13,222 nt of DNA. It comes from CAYWNK01 sp047639615 (lineage in GTDB: Bacteria; Planctomycetota; UBA1135; GCA-002686595). Both the position numbers and the translations under genes were made by a program. The notes beneath the pieces were generated by a model. It saw nothing but the letters and a program-made list of their open reading frames with translations. It did no database searches and had not been told where the DNA came from. The stretch spans positions 1 to 13,222 of the forward strand of contig JBLIOL010000140.1 in the NCBI GenBank assembly GCA_047639615.1. Direction: 5' to 3'. Below are positions 1 through 5,542 of this stretch, piece after piece. Positions within the stretch are counted from its first letter, which is position 1, and each line of letters opens with the position of its first letter.

Positions 1-301
1 CGGCCGGCCCCCCCCCCCCCACGACTCCCATACCGCCGCGGCCGATCTCTTCGATCAGCTCGTAGTCGTCGGGGAGCGTCGGCTTAGGCAAGGGGCGCGG
101 AGCGGCGGGTTTGGCCCATTCGTTGAAGCCGAGGCCCTCGAGGGCCGTGAGCGCTTGCTCCACATCGGACGACTGCAGGCCGAAGCGTAGAGCCCAAGCT
201 GCGGGATCGATGGACTCGCCAGCCGCGCGCGCGGCGCGCAGCTCTTCGCCGAGCTCAAAGAGCAGCTCGTCGCGGTCGCCGGCGGAGCTGGGATCAACCA
301 T
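1..301 (-). CDS. Ser/Thr protein kinase, N-terminal fragment (runs off left edge)
   Basis: This is the first 100 codons of a protein kinase on the minus strand, with its start at 301-299. Residues 1 to about 75 form an acidic, Ala-rich leader with no recognised fold. The kinase domain then opens with DDYELIEEIGRGGMGVV at about residues 77-93. That is the glycine-rich ATP loop (GxGxxGxV) typical of bacterial PknB/Hanks-type kinases, which phosphorylate Ser/Thr on target proteins. The ATG lies inside the last codons of the sigma factor gene, giving an 8-base overlap that suggests translational coupling. The sigma-then-kinase order is common in planctomycetes. Directly after GVV, where these kinases normally continue with Tyr and then a basic stretch, the reading becomes poly-Gly from a homopolymer, so the last seven residues are doubtful. 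Catalytic lysine, HRD and DFG lie outside the window. The family call is solid; substrate and regulation are unknown. Confidence 0.85.
   Translation of the reverse strand, partial: MVDPSSAGDRDELLFELGEELRAARAAGESIDPAAWALRFGLQSSDVEQALTALEGLGFNEWAKPAAPRPLPKPTLPDDYELIEEIGRGGMGVVGGGGPA
8..20. other. 13-base homopolymer at the sequence edge, probable artefact
   Basis: There are thirteen consecutive C on the plus strand (G on the coding strand of the kinase), seven bases from the left end. The run starts exactly where a conserved kinase reading (GMGVV followed by Tyr) breaks down. A poly-G stretch at a contig end is a known by-product of two-colour Illumina chemistry, so I infer a sequencing or assembly error rather than a real coding change. 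Confidence 0.6.
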
Positions 302-902
302 GGCTCTTGTCCTCGCCCATGGCGCGACCCAACGAAGCCAAGGCGCGGCCCAAGCGGCGGCGTACGGCGGAAGCGGAGGCGCCCACGCGCTCGGCGATGT
401 CCTCGACGCTGAGTTCTTGGAAGTGGCGCAGGAGCGCGACCTCGCGCTCCTCTTGATCCAGTTGTTCGATGGCCTCGCTGAGCCGTTGCCCGCGTTCCCC
501 GCGCACGGCGGCGGTTAGCGGGCCGGTGGCCGAATGCTTGGCGCGATCGAGCAAGACGCTGGCCGCTTGGCGCTGGCCCGGAGGCGTGCGCTTTAGCCGC
601 CCGCCACGGCGCGCCAGGTCGGCCATGCGATTCTCCGCTAGCCGGCAGAGCCAGGCGGCGAATGCGCCAGTGCCCGCGGCATCGAAACGTTGGAAGCCTT
701 CAAGCGCCGCCACCCAGGTTTCCTGGAGCACATCCATGGGATCCAGCTCGCGGCCAAGTTTGGCGCCCAACCGCAAGCGAATGAAGAGCAGCACGCGCTC
801 GGCCGCTTGCTCAAAGAGCTGCTCCGCAGCTTGCATATCCCCAGCCTGGGCGCGGTCGAGCAGGGCCCGGGTGGGCTCGTTGACGGGGGAGGGGTGATCC
901 AT
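294..902 (-). CDS. ECF-family RNA polymerase sigma factor
   Basis: A 202-residue sigma-70 family factor of the extracytoplasmic-function type, which directs RNA polymerase to a small set of promoters. Region 2 spans roughly residues 15-100. It includes DPMDVLQETWVAALEGF (54-70), the core-polymerase and -10 recognition part, and FAAWLCRLAENRMADLAR (81-98). Region 4 spans about 138-195 and holds the helix-turn-helix LSVEDIAERVGASASAVRRR, which reads the -35 element. The linker (100-135) is basic and Pro-rich. No anti-sigma factor is visible. The next gene on the same strand is a Ser/Thr kinase that starts inside the last codons of this one, so kinase-linked control of the sigma factor is plausible, as proposed for such pairs in planctomycetes. 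The start at 902 has no clear Shine-Dalgarno sequence. Family confidence is high; the regulon is unknown. Confidence 0.93.
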   Translation of the reverse strand: MDHPSPVNEPTRALLDRAQAGDMQAAEQLFEQAAERVLLFIRLRLGAKLGRELDPMDVLQETWVAALEGFQRFDAAGTGAFAAWLCRLAENRMADLARRGGRLKRTPPGQRQAASVLLDRAKHSATGPLTAAVRGERGQRLSEAIEQLDQEEREVALLRHFQELSVEDIAERVGASASAVRRRLGRALASLGRAMGEDKSHG

Positions 903-919
903 GGCAGGGGTGGAAGCGT

Positions 920-962
920 CGGCGGGGCGTCGGCCCGCCGCACATTCCTGGCAATTCTTGCC
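920..962 (-). terminator. Two small hairpins between phosphatase and sigma genes
   Basis: Downstream of the phosphatase stop are two perfect inverted repeats. GGCAA/TTGCC has a 3-base loop (950-962), and CGGCGGG/CCCGCCG has a 7-base loop (920-940). Neither is followed by a T-run, so intrinsic termination is uncertain. They may protect the 3' end of the mRNA or overlap the sigma-factor promoter. Confidence 0.3.
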
Positions 963-978
963 GAGCCCAGGATACGCC

Positions 979-1554
979 CTAGTAGCGCAGTTCGAGGCTT
1001 GCCAGGGCCGTGCCGTCCACGCGCGAGCCGGTCGCCACGAAAATGCGACCGTGCTGGTCGTGCATCAGGGTCGGGGCGCCCTCTTTCGCTTCTGGGTGGC
1101 GCGCGAAGTTGCCGCCGAGGGCCTCGAACAATCCAGGGGTGGTGTTCGAGTGGCCGGCGATGGCGGCGACCGAGCCAGCGGGGAGCTCGAGGATAGCTTG
1201 GACCTGCTCCATCGGATCGCGCGCGGAGACGACCTCGACCTTTAGGCCGAGGCTCTTGGCCAAGGGCGCGAGGGTGGCGGCGGTGCGCTTGTACTCGCTG
1301 GAGAAGAGGTGGGTGACGCCGGCGGCCGCGAAGAGCTTGCCGAGGGATTCGGCGCGCTCCTGGCCGGCCTCGGAGAGCTCCGGGTCGCGGGTGGTGTTGG
1401 TGTCGGCGGCGGTCTCGGCGTGCCGCACGAGGATCACGGTGGAGGCGACTTTGGGAGCGGCGGGCTCCTGGACGAGGGCGCCGCTGGCGATGGCCAGGGG
1501 GGTCAGGGGGGCCAGGGGGGCCAGGGCGAGGAAGGAGCGGCGGTCGGTGCGCAT
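979..1554 (-). CDS. Tat-exported histidine phosphatase (phosphoglycerate mutase-like)
   Basis: A 191-residue histidine-phosphatase superfamily protein. I chose the start at 1554 because it puts a twin-arginine signal (DRRSFLAL, residues 4-11, with a hydrophobic Ala/Pro/Leu stretch to about 27) right at the N-terminus. The frame stays open further upstream but would run into the divergent lipoprotein gene. The catalytic core shows VRHAE (43-47, His45 as the phospho-acceptor), the substrate-binding Arg in YKRTAATLAPLA (Arg90) and the second histidine in AGHSNTTPG (His135). The small size and lack of extra domains resemble SixA/CobC-like members. These range from phosphohistidine to small-metabolite phosphatases, so the substrate cannot be told. 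A Tat signal implies folding in the cytoplasm and action in the periplasm or envelope. The gene runs away from a phospholipase-D-like lipoprotein gene across an 85-base gap. Family confidence is high. Confidence 0.9.
   Translation of the reverse strand: MRTDRRSFLALAPLAPLTPLAIASGALVQEPAAPKVASTVILVRHAETAADTNTTRDPELSEAGQERAESLGKLFAAAGVTHLFSSEYKRTAATLAPLAKSLGLKVEVVSARDPMEQVQAILELPAGSVAAIAGHSNTTPGLFEALGGNFARHPEAKEGAPTLMHDQHGRIFVATGSRVDGTALASLELRY
1492..1527 (-). repeat. Four 9-base tandem repeats in the Tat signal peptide region
   Basis: Four near-identical 9-base units (GGCCAGGGG on the plus strand, with one T and one final C variant) encode the Ala-Pro-Leu triplets of the signal peptide's hydrophobic region. 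Slippage would add or remove three residues without shifting the frame. Confidence 0.85.
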
Positions 1555-1639
1555 GGGATCAGGGTTGCGAGCGTTGGATGAACCGGTGGTGGAGATGCAG
1601 GCTAAAGTCGGCGCGCCCAAACGCGCAACCAAGCACACC

Positions 1640-2869
1640 ATGATCCGACGACTCTTACTCGCGAGCTTCCTTCTTACGGCCTGCACGGCCACTATCCCGA
1701 CCGCCCGACTGACCCTGGTGGAGACCGTGCCCGTGGGGACCGACCTGGGTATGGGGGAGTTGCCGAGCACCGCTGACGTGTGGGTGGAGATGCTAGAGGG
1801 TGCTGACACGAGCGCTGACCTGTCGCACTTCTACGCCAGCGACGAGGGCGAGAGTTTGCTGGGTCCGGTGGTGGCCGCGCTCGAGGCCGCTGCCGCGCGC
1901 GGTGTGGCGGTGCGCTTTCTGTGTGATGAGCGCTTCTATGGGATCTACCCGGAACTGCTCGATCGTTTTTCTGCGACGCCTGGCATGCAGATGCGGCGCA
2001 TCGATCTGGGCAAGCTCACACGCGGGGTGCAGCACGCCAAGTACATGATCATGGACGGCGAGGACTCCTTCCTCGGCAGTCCAAACTTCGACTGGCGCTC
2101 GCTCGAGCACATTCAGGAGCTCGGCCTGCGCGTGCGCAGCGCGGAATTGGCTGGGGCCTTGACCGATGTGTTCGAGATCGACTGGGCCATCGCCGGCGGC
2201 GAACCCGCGCCGGAGCCCAAGGCGGCACCCGTGTCGGTGACGCTGGAGCTCGACCCTGCGCAGCTGCCAGCGGGCAGCGATGGGAGTATCGAAGTGCTGC
2301 CCGCTTTCAGCCCACAGGGCCTGCTGGCGGATCCCGACAGCTGGGACTTGCCCAAGCTCGTGCAGCTGATCGATCAGGCCGAGCGCGTGCTCATGCTGCA
2401 GACGCTGACCTTCGACTTGGTGCGCGGCAAGGAGCACTTCGAAGAGATCGAAGGCGCGCTCCTACGCGCGGCTGAGCGCGGGGTGCAGGTGCAGCTACTG
2501 GTGGCTAACTGGAGCCTGCGGCGCGGCGTGCTGGGCGGCCTGCAGGAGTTGGCGGCTATGCCCAATATCGAGGTGCGCTACGTGGACATCGCGCAGCCAA
2601 AGGGCGAGTTCATTCCCTTCGCGCGGGTGATTCACTCGAAGTTCATCCTGGCGGACGATCGCGCGGCCTGGCTGGGCACCAGCAACATCGAGCGCGGCTA
2701 CTTCTTCAAGAGCCGCAACGTGGGCTGGATCCTGCGCGGATCCGGAATTGGTGAGTTGCTGGGTCAGCGCTTCCGGAAAACCTGGGATAGCTCCTACGCC
2801 AAGGTGCTCGACCCCGACGGCAGCTATGAGCCGCCGCCGAGGGAACTGAAGGACCTCAAGGAATCCTAG
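1640..2869 (+). CDS. Phospholipase D-like lipoprotein with two HKD motifs
   Basis: A 409-residue protein of the phospholipase D superfamily. The start at 1640 is chosen because it gives a lipoprotein signal peptide, MIRRLLLASFLLTAC, with lipobox LTAC and lipidated Cys15. The open frame upstream of it is only the antisense of the phosphatase gene. Two catalytic HxK(x)4D motifs are intact: HAKYMIMD (His132, Lys134, Asp139), followed by GSPNFDWRS, and HSKFILAD (His332, Lys334, Asp339), followed by GTSNIERGY. Both are needed to build one active site. The region around 219-260, with a Pro-rich start and the segment WDLPKLVQLIDQAERVLMLQ, resembles the PLD3/PLD4-like branch. Members hydrolyse or transfer phosphodiesters in lipids or nucleic acids. 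As a lipoprotein it should act at the cell envelope, perhaps on phospholipids or extracellular DNA; which one is not decidable here. Its stop overlaps the convergent repeat-protein stop. Confidence 0.92.
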   Translation: MIRRLLLASFLLTACTATIPTARLTLVETVPVGTDLGMGELPSTADVWVEMLEGADTSADLSHFYASDEGESLLGPVVAALEAAAARGVAVRFLCDERFYGIYPELLDRFSATPGMQMRRIDLGKLTRGVQHAKYMIMDGEDSFLGSPNFDWRSLEHIQELGLRVRSAELAGALTDVFEIDWAIAGGEPAPEPKAAPVSVTLELDPAQLPAGSDGSIEVLPAFSPQGLLADPDSWDLPKLVQLIDQAERVLMLQTLTFDLVRGKEHFEEIEGALLRAAERGVQVQLLVANWSLRRGVLGGLQELAAMPNIEVRYVDIAQPKGEFIPFARVIHSKFILADDRAAWLGTSNIERGYFFKSRNVGWILRGSGIGELLGQRFRKTWDSSYAKVLDPDGSYEPPPRELKDLKES

Positions 2870-3402
2870 CGGGAGCGGCGGCTGTGCTGGCGGCCCTGCG
2901 GGCGCCCTTCCTGGCGACCGCGCTGGGATTCATGCCTCGATCCTCGCTGGGATCCTCGCTGGGATCCACGCTGGGATCCTCGCTGGGAGCCACGCTGGGA
3001 GCCACGCTGGGAGCCACTGCGGTGCTGTTGCACGCGCTGCTGGATCTGTTGCTTGCGCTGCATCATGCGTTGGCGCATGCCACCCTGGGATCGGCGGCTC
3101 TGCATGCGACCGCGCATGCCCTGTGTGGCGCTGCCTTTCTGTGAATCTTGACGCAGGCCGTGCAGGCCGCCTTTCTCTTGGAAGCGTTGGCGCAGGCCTT
3201 TGACTCCGCCCTTTTCTTGGATGCGCTGGCGTAAAGCTTGGCGCCGCTGGTCAGGGGTCTGCTGATTGCTCGCGGACTTGCGCTCCTTCTGGCATTGCTC
3301 GCATTGGGATTGGGGAGCGCGCCCGCGCTGGGGTCCGTCTTGGGCGGCGGCGATGGGCTGGGGCAGGGCGAGGGCGAGAACGGTGAGGAGTGTGGGCAGC
3401 AT
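2866..3402 (-). CDS. Secreted, highly basic repeat protein (GSQR and 13-residue repeats)
   Basis: A 178-residue protein that I do not recognise. The start at 3402 gives a signal peptide (MLPTLLTVLALALPQPIAAA); the open frame further upstream adds only an unlikely leader. After the signal comes CEQC (34-37). Residues 57-121 hold five imperfect 13-residue units, the best being LRQRIQEKGGVKG and LRQRFQEKGGLHG. Residues 130-153 hold six exact GSQR tetrads, followed by degenerate copies and an Arg/Gln/His-rich tail. Almost no hydrophobic residues occur after the signal, so the mature chain is probably disordered or forms short amphipathic helices, with a strong positive charge. Such a secreted polycation could bind DNA, acidic polysaccharide or the cell surface; this is inference only. 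It stands alone between convergent and divergent neighbours. The signal peptide and regular repeat frame support a real gene rather than a shadow. Confidence 0.75.
   Translation of the reverse strand: MLPTLLTVLALALPQPIAAAQDGPQRGRAPQSQCEQCQKERKSASNQQTPDQRRQALRQRIQEKGGVKGLRQRFQEKGGLHGLRQDSQKGSATQGMRGRMQSRRSQGGMRQRMMQRKQQIQQRVQQHRSGSQRGSQRGSQRGSQRGSQRGSQRGSRHESQRGRQEGRPQGRQHSRRSR
2939..3022 (-). repeat. 12-base tandem repeat, six full copies plus a degenerate one
   Basis: The plus-strand unit is GATCCTCGCTGG, with T/A and T/G variants. Copies start at 2939, 2951, 2963, 2975, 2987 and 2999, with a decayed seventh at 3011. It encodes the GSQR tetrads of the secreted repeat protein. Copy-number change would keep the reading frame. 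Confidence 0.95.
3040..3234 (-). repeat. Five imperfect 39-base repeats encoding 13-residue units
   Basis: This is the older, more diverged repeat array in the same gene. The units begin Leu/Met-Arg-Gln/Gly and mostly end in Gly at residues 69, 82, 95 and 108. The first two units are nearly identical and the last three have drifted. It indicates growth of the protein by internal duplication at two different unit lengths. Confidence 0.7.
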
Positions 3403-3444
3403 GGGGTCTTGGTTTGCTTGGGTTTCCGTGGGAATGGATGGCGA

Positions 3445-3467
3445 AACCCGGGTCCTAGCTACGGGTT
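3445..3467. promoter_or_regulatory. Inverted repeat in divergent intergenic region
   Basis: AACCCG and CGGGTT are separated by 11 bases in the 110-base gap between the repeat-protein start (minus) and the PLP-enzyme start (plus). The position suits an operator shared by two divergent genes, but a 6-base arm in GC-rich DNA is weak evidence. Confidence 0.2.
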
Positions 3468-3483
3468 CCGGGCCTACCTGAAT

Positions 3484-3514
3484 ATGACAGTGGAGACCGG
3501 CCACGCGTTAGAAT
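3484..3514 (+). promoter_or_regulatory. Sigma-70-like promoter ahead of the PLP enzyme gene
   Basis: ATGACA (3484-3489) matches TTGACA at five of six positions, and TAGAAT (3509-3514) matches TATAAT at five of six. The 19-base spacer is slightly long. Transcription would begin about seven bases after the -10 box, at the ATG at 3522, so the mRNA may have no leader. Confidence 0.4.
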
Positions 3515-4736
3515 GGAAGCCATGAGCAGCACTCAGACCGCTAGCGCTTCGCCCTTGGCCGCCGACCTGCGCGGGCATTGGAACCTGCACCCGGACGTGC
3601 ACTTCCTGAACCATGGTTCCTTCGGGGCTTGTCCCGCCGAGGTGCTGGAGAAGCAGACCATCTGGCGCATGCGCATGGAGCGTGAACCGGTCAAATTCCT
3701 GGGGCGCGAGATCCTCGGGCACCTAGATGAAGCGCGTGGAGTGCTAGCGGAATTCGTAGGCGCGGATCCGGGCGGCTTGGTCTTCGTACCGAATGCCACC
3801 ACCGGCGTGAATGCCGTGCTGCGTTCGATGGAATTCGAAGCTGGCGATGAGCTGGTGATCACCAACCATGGCTACAACGCCTGCAACAACGTGGCGCGTT
3901 ACGTCACCGAGCGGGCGGGGGCTAAGGTTGTCGTGGCGCAGGTGCCCTTCCCGATCGAGAGCTCGGAGCAGGCCTTGGAGGCCATCTTGGCCAGCGTCAC
4001 CGAGCGTACCAAGCTGGTGCTCGTGGATCACATCACCAGCCCTACGGCTCTGGTCTTGCCGGTTAAGCGCCTGGTGGAGGAGCTGCACGCGCGCGGCGTC
4101 CTAGTCTTGATCGACGGAGCCCACGCGCCGGGCATGCTCGACCTCAATCTGGCCGACATCGACGCGGACTACTACACGGGCAACTGCCACAAGTGGCTCT
4201 GTGCGCCCAAGGGTGCGGCCTTCCTCTGGGCTCGCGCGGACCGACGCGACGGGCTGCGGCCGGCGGTCATCTCTCACGGAGCAAACACTGTGCGCGAAGG
4301 CTTCACGCGCATGCAGGACGAGTTCGATTGGTGCGGAACGGACGACCCCACGGCTTTTCTGTGCGTGCCCGAGGCCATTCGCTTCATGGGCAGCCTTGTC
4401 CCCGATGGTTGGGATGGGGTGCGCCGGCGCAACCACGAGCTGTGCATCGCGGGTCGTCGTTTGCTCTTGGCGGAACTCGGCCAGGAAGCGCCCGCGCCTG
4501 AGTCCATGCTAGGTTCCATTGCGAGCGTCATCCTCGGGCCCGGCGAGCAGTGCGCCCAGCGCGGTGCCTTCTCGGTGGACCCGCTGCAGACGCGCCTCTT
4601 CGAAGAACACCACGTGGAGGTGCCGATCTCCACTTGGCCTGAAGCTCCTAGCCGTGTGATGCGCATCTCGGCCCAGCTCTACAACGAGATCGGCGACATG
4701 CAGGCGCTCGTGGCTGGACTGGCCGCTACCCGTTAG
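3513..4736 (+). CDS. Class-V PLP-dependent enzyme, isopenicillin-N epimerase-like
   Basis: A 407-residue fold-type I pyridoxal-phosphate enzyme of the aminotransferase class-V / CefD-like group. The N-terminal FLNHGSFGACP (31-41) is the typical opening of this group. NATTGVNAV (94-102) matches the phosphate-binding region. DGAHAPG (201-207) holds Asp201, which contacts the pyridine nitrogen. TGNCHKWLCAPKG (222-234) holds Lys227, which forms the Schiff base. The length fits the family. Members include epimerases, cysteine desulfurases, hercynylcysteine sulfoxide lyases (EgtE) and other lyases, and the sequence does not decide among them. No ergothioneine or beta-lactam genes lie nearby. ATG codons at 3513 and 3522 are both possible; the promoter-like hexamer ending at 3514 favours 3522. 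The following EEP gene starts three bases after this stop, suggesting one transcript. Confidence 0.92.
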   Translation: MEAMSSTQTASASPLAADLRGHWNLHPDVHFLNHGSFGACPAEVLEKQTIWRMRMEREPVKFLGREILGHLDEARGVLAEFVGADPGGLVFVPNATTGVNAVLRSMEFEAGDELVITNHGYNACNNVARYVTERAGAKVVVAQVPFPIESSEQALEAILASVTERTKLVLVDHITSPTALVLPVKRLVEELHARGVLVLIDGAHAPGMLDLNLADIDADYYTGNCHKWLCAPKGAAFLWARADRRDGLRPAVISHGANTVREGFTRMQDEFDWCGTDDPTAFLCVPEAIRFMGSLVPDGWDGVRRRNHELCIAGRRLLLAELGQEAPAPESMLGSIASVILGPGEQCAQRGAFSVDPLQTRLFEEHHVEVPISTWPEAPSRVMRISAQLYNEIGDMQALVAGLAATR

Positions 4737-4739
4737 TCC

Positions 4740-5501
4740 GTGCGTCCCGCCGAGCATATTCAAGCCTACCCTCGCACCGAATTCTCCGTGCGGGAAGAGC
4801 TGCACGTGGTGACCTGGAACCTGGGCAAGCAGGTGGTGGGCAGCATCGGCCCGCAGTTGGAGCAACTGTGCACTGCGAAGCACTGCTCCCTAATTGCCCT
4901 GCAGGAGGTGCGCGCGAAACTGCAGTTGCCGAAGGAGTATGGAGCGCATTTCGGCGAGAGTTTTCGCATGCGGCCCTTCGGTGACGCGCATGGCGTGATG
5001 ACGCTTGGATCGGTCATGCCCAGCGAGGCGCTGGTGCTGCAGGCGCCACACCGGGAGTTGCACGTGGCCACGCCCAAGGTCGCGCTCACCACGCTGCATC
5101 CGGTCTCCGACGGCAGCCAGCTCCTGGCGCTCAACGTGCACGCGCTCAACTTTGATCGCAAGGGCCACCGCTTCGTGGCTCAGATTGAGGAACTAGGCGC
5201 GCGCTTGGATCAGCACGATGGCCCGGTGCTCTTCTGCGGCGACTTTAATACCTGGCATCCCAAGCGCTTGGGGCATCTGCGTCAGGTCGCCGATACTCAC
5301 GGCCTGGCAGAGGTCCAATCCGAGCCCGGTGGAGGCCGTACGGGGGGAGCCACGCGGCTCGGGAACCTGCTCTTCGGAATCGACCCGCAGCTGCAGCTCG
5401 ATCGCATTTTTTACCGCGGCCTGCGCCTGATCGATCAGCGCTGGTTGCCCGAATTGGATGCATCGGATCACGTGCCGCTCCACGCGCGCTTTGCTTTCTA
5501 G
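4740..5501 (+). CDS. Endonuclease/exonuclease/phosphatase-fold metalloenzyme
   Basis: A 253-residue protein of the EEP superfamily, whose members cut phosphodiester or phosphate-ester bonds with Mg2+. The signature residues appear in order: VVTWNLG (Asn27), LIALQEVR (metal-ligand Glu56), LNVHALNF (Asn132, His134), FCGDFNTW (Asp168, Asn170), LDRIFYRGL (Asp221) and SDHVPLHARF (Asp243, His244). There is no signal peptide, so it is probably cytoplasmic, unlike secreted DNase-I or sphingomyelinase members. The last third resembles the YafD-like branch. The GTG start at 4740 lies three bases after the PLP-enzyme stop, and no convincing Shine-Dalgarno site is visible, so translation may be coupled to the upstream gene. 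The substrate is open: DNA, RNA, lipid headgroups or inositol phosphates are all known for the fold. The catalytic set looks complete. Confidence 0.92.
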   Translation: MRPAEHIQAYPRTEFSVREELHVVTWNLGKQVVGSIGPQLEQLCTAKHCSLIALQEVRAKLQLPKEYGAHFGESFRMRPFGDAHGVMTLGSVMPSEALVLQAPHRELHVATPKVALTTLHPVSDGSQLLALNVHALNFDRKGHRFVAQIEELGARLDQHDGPVLFCGDFNTWHPKRLGHLRQVADTHGLAEVQSEPGGGRTGGATRLGNLLFGIDPQLQLDRIFYRGLRLIDQRWLPELDASDHVPLHARFAF

Positions 5502-5530
5502 CTGAGACGAGCGCTCTCGGCGAGGAACGC

Positions 5531-5536
5531 TACTAT
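5531..5536 (+). promoter_or_regulatory. Possible -10 element just before the hydrolase start
   Basis: TACTAT lies six bases before the ATG at 5543 in the 41-base gap after the EEP gene. It matches TATAAT at four of six positions, and no good -35 box is visible. The spacing mirrors that ahead of the PLP enzyme and would give a leaderless mRNA. Confidence 0.25.
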
Positions 5537-5542
5537 CGGTGC

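Noticed and set aside
941..950. GGAAT on the minus strand as an autoregulatory ECF -35 element of the sigma gene
   Set aside because: A single five-base match with no matching -10 element is too weak to report as a site.
1010..1639. Long N-terminal extension of the phospholipase D frame
   Set aside because: It is the antisense of the phosphatase gene. The ATG at 1640 begins a clean lipoprotein signal peptide.
1555..1809. Upstream extension of the phosphatase frame
   Set aside because: It overlaps the divergent lipoprotein gene and would bury the Tat signal inside the protein.
2939..3022. Tandem repeat considered as a CRISPR array
   Set aside because: Units are 12 bases, directly adjacent with no spacers, and lie in frame within a coding gene.
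2884..3144. Plus-strand frame with Ser-Leu-Gly repeats opposite the GSQR gene
   Set aside because: The repeats are the mirror of the GSQR units. The minus-strand frame has the signal peptide and a second, independent repeat system.
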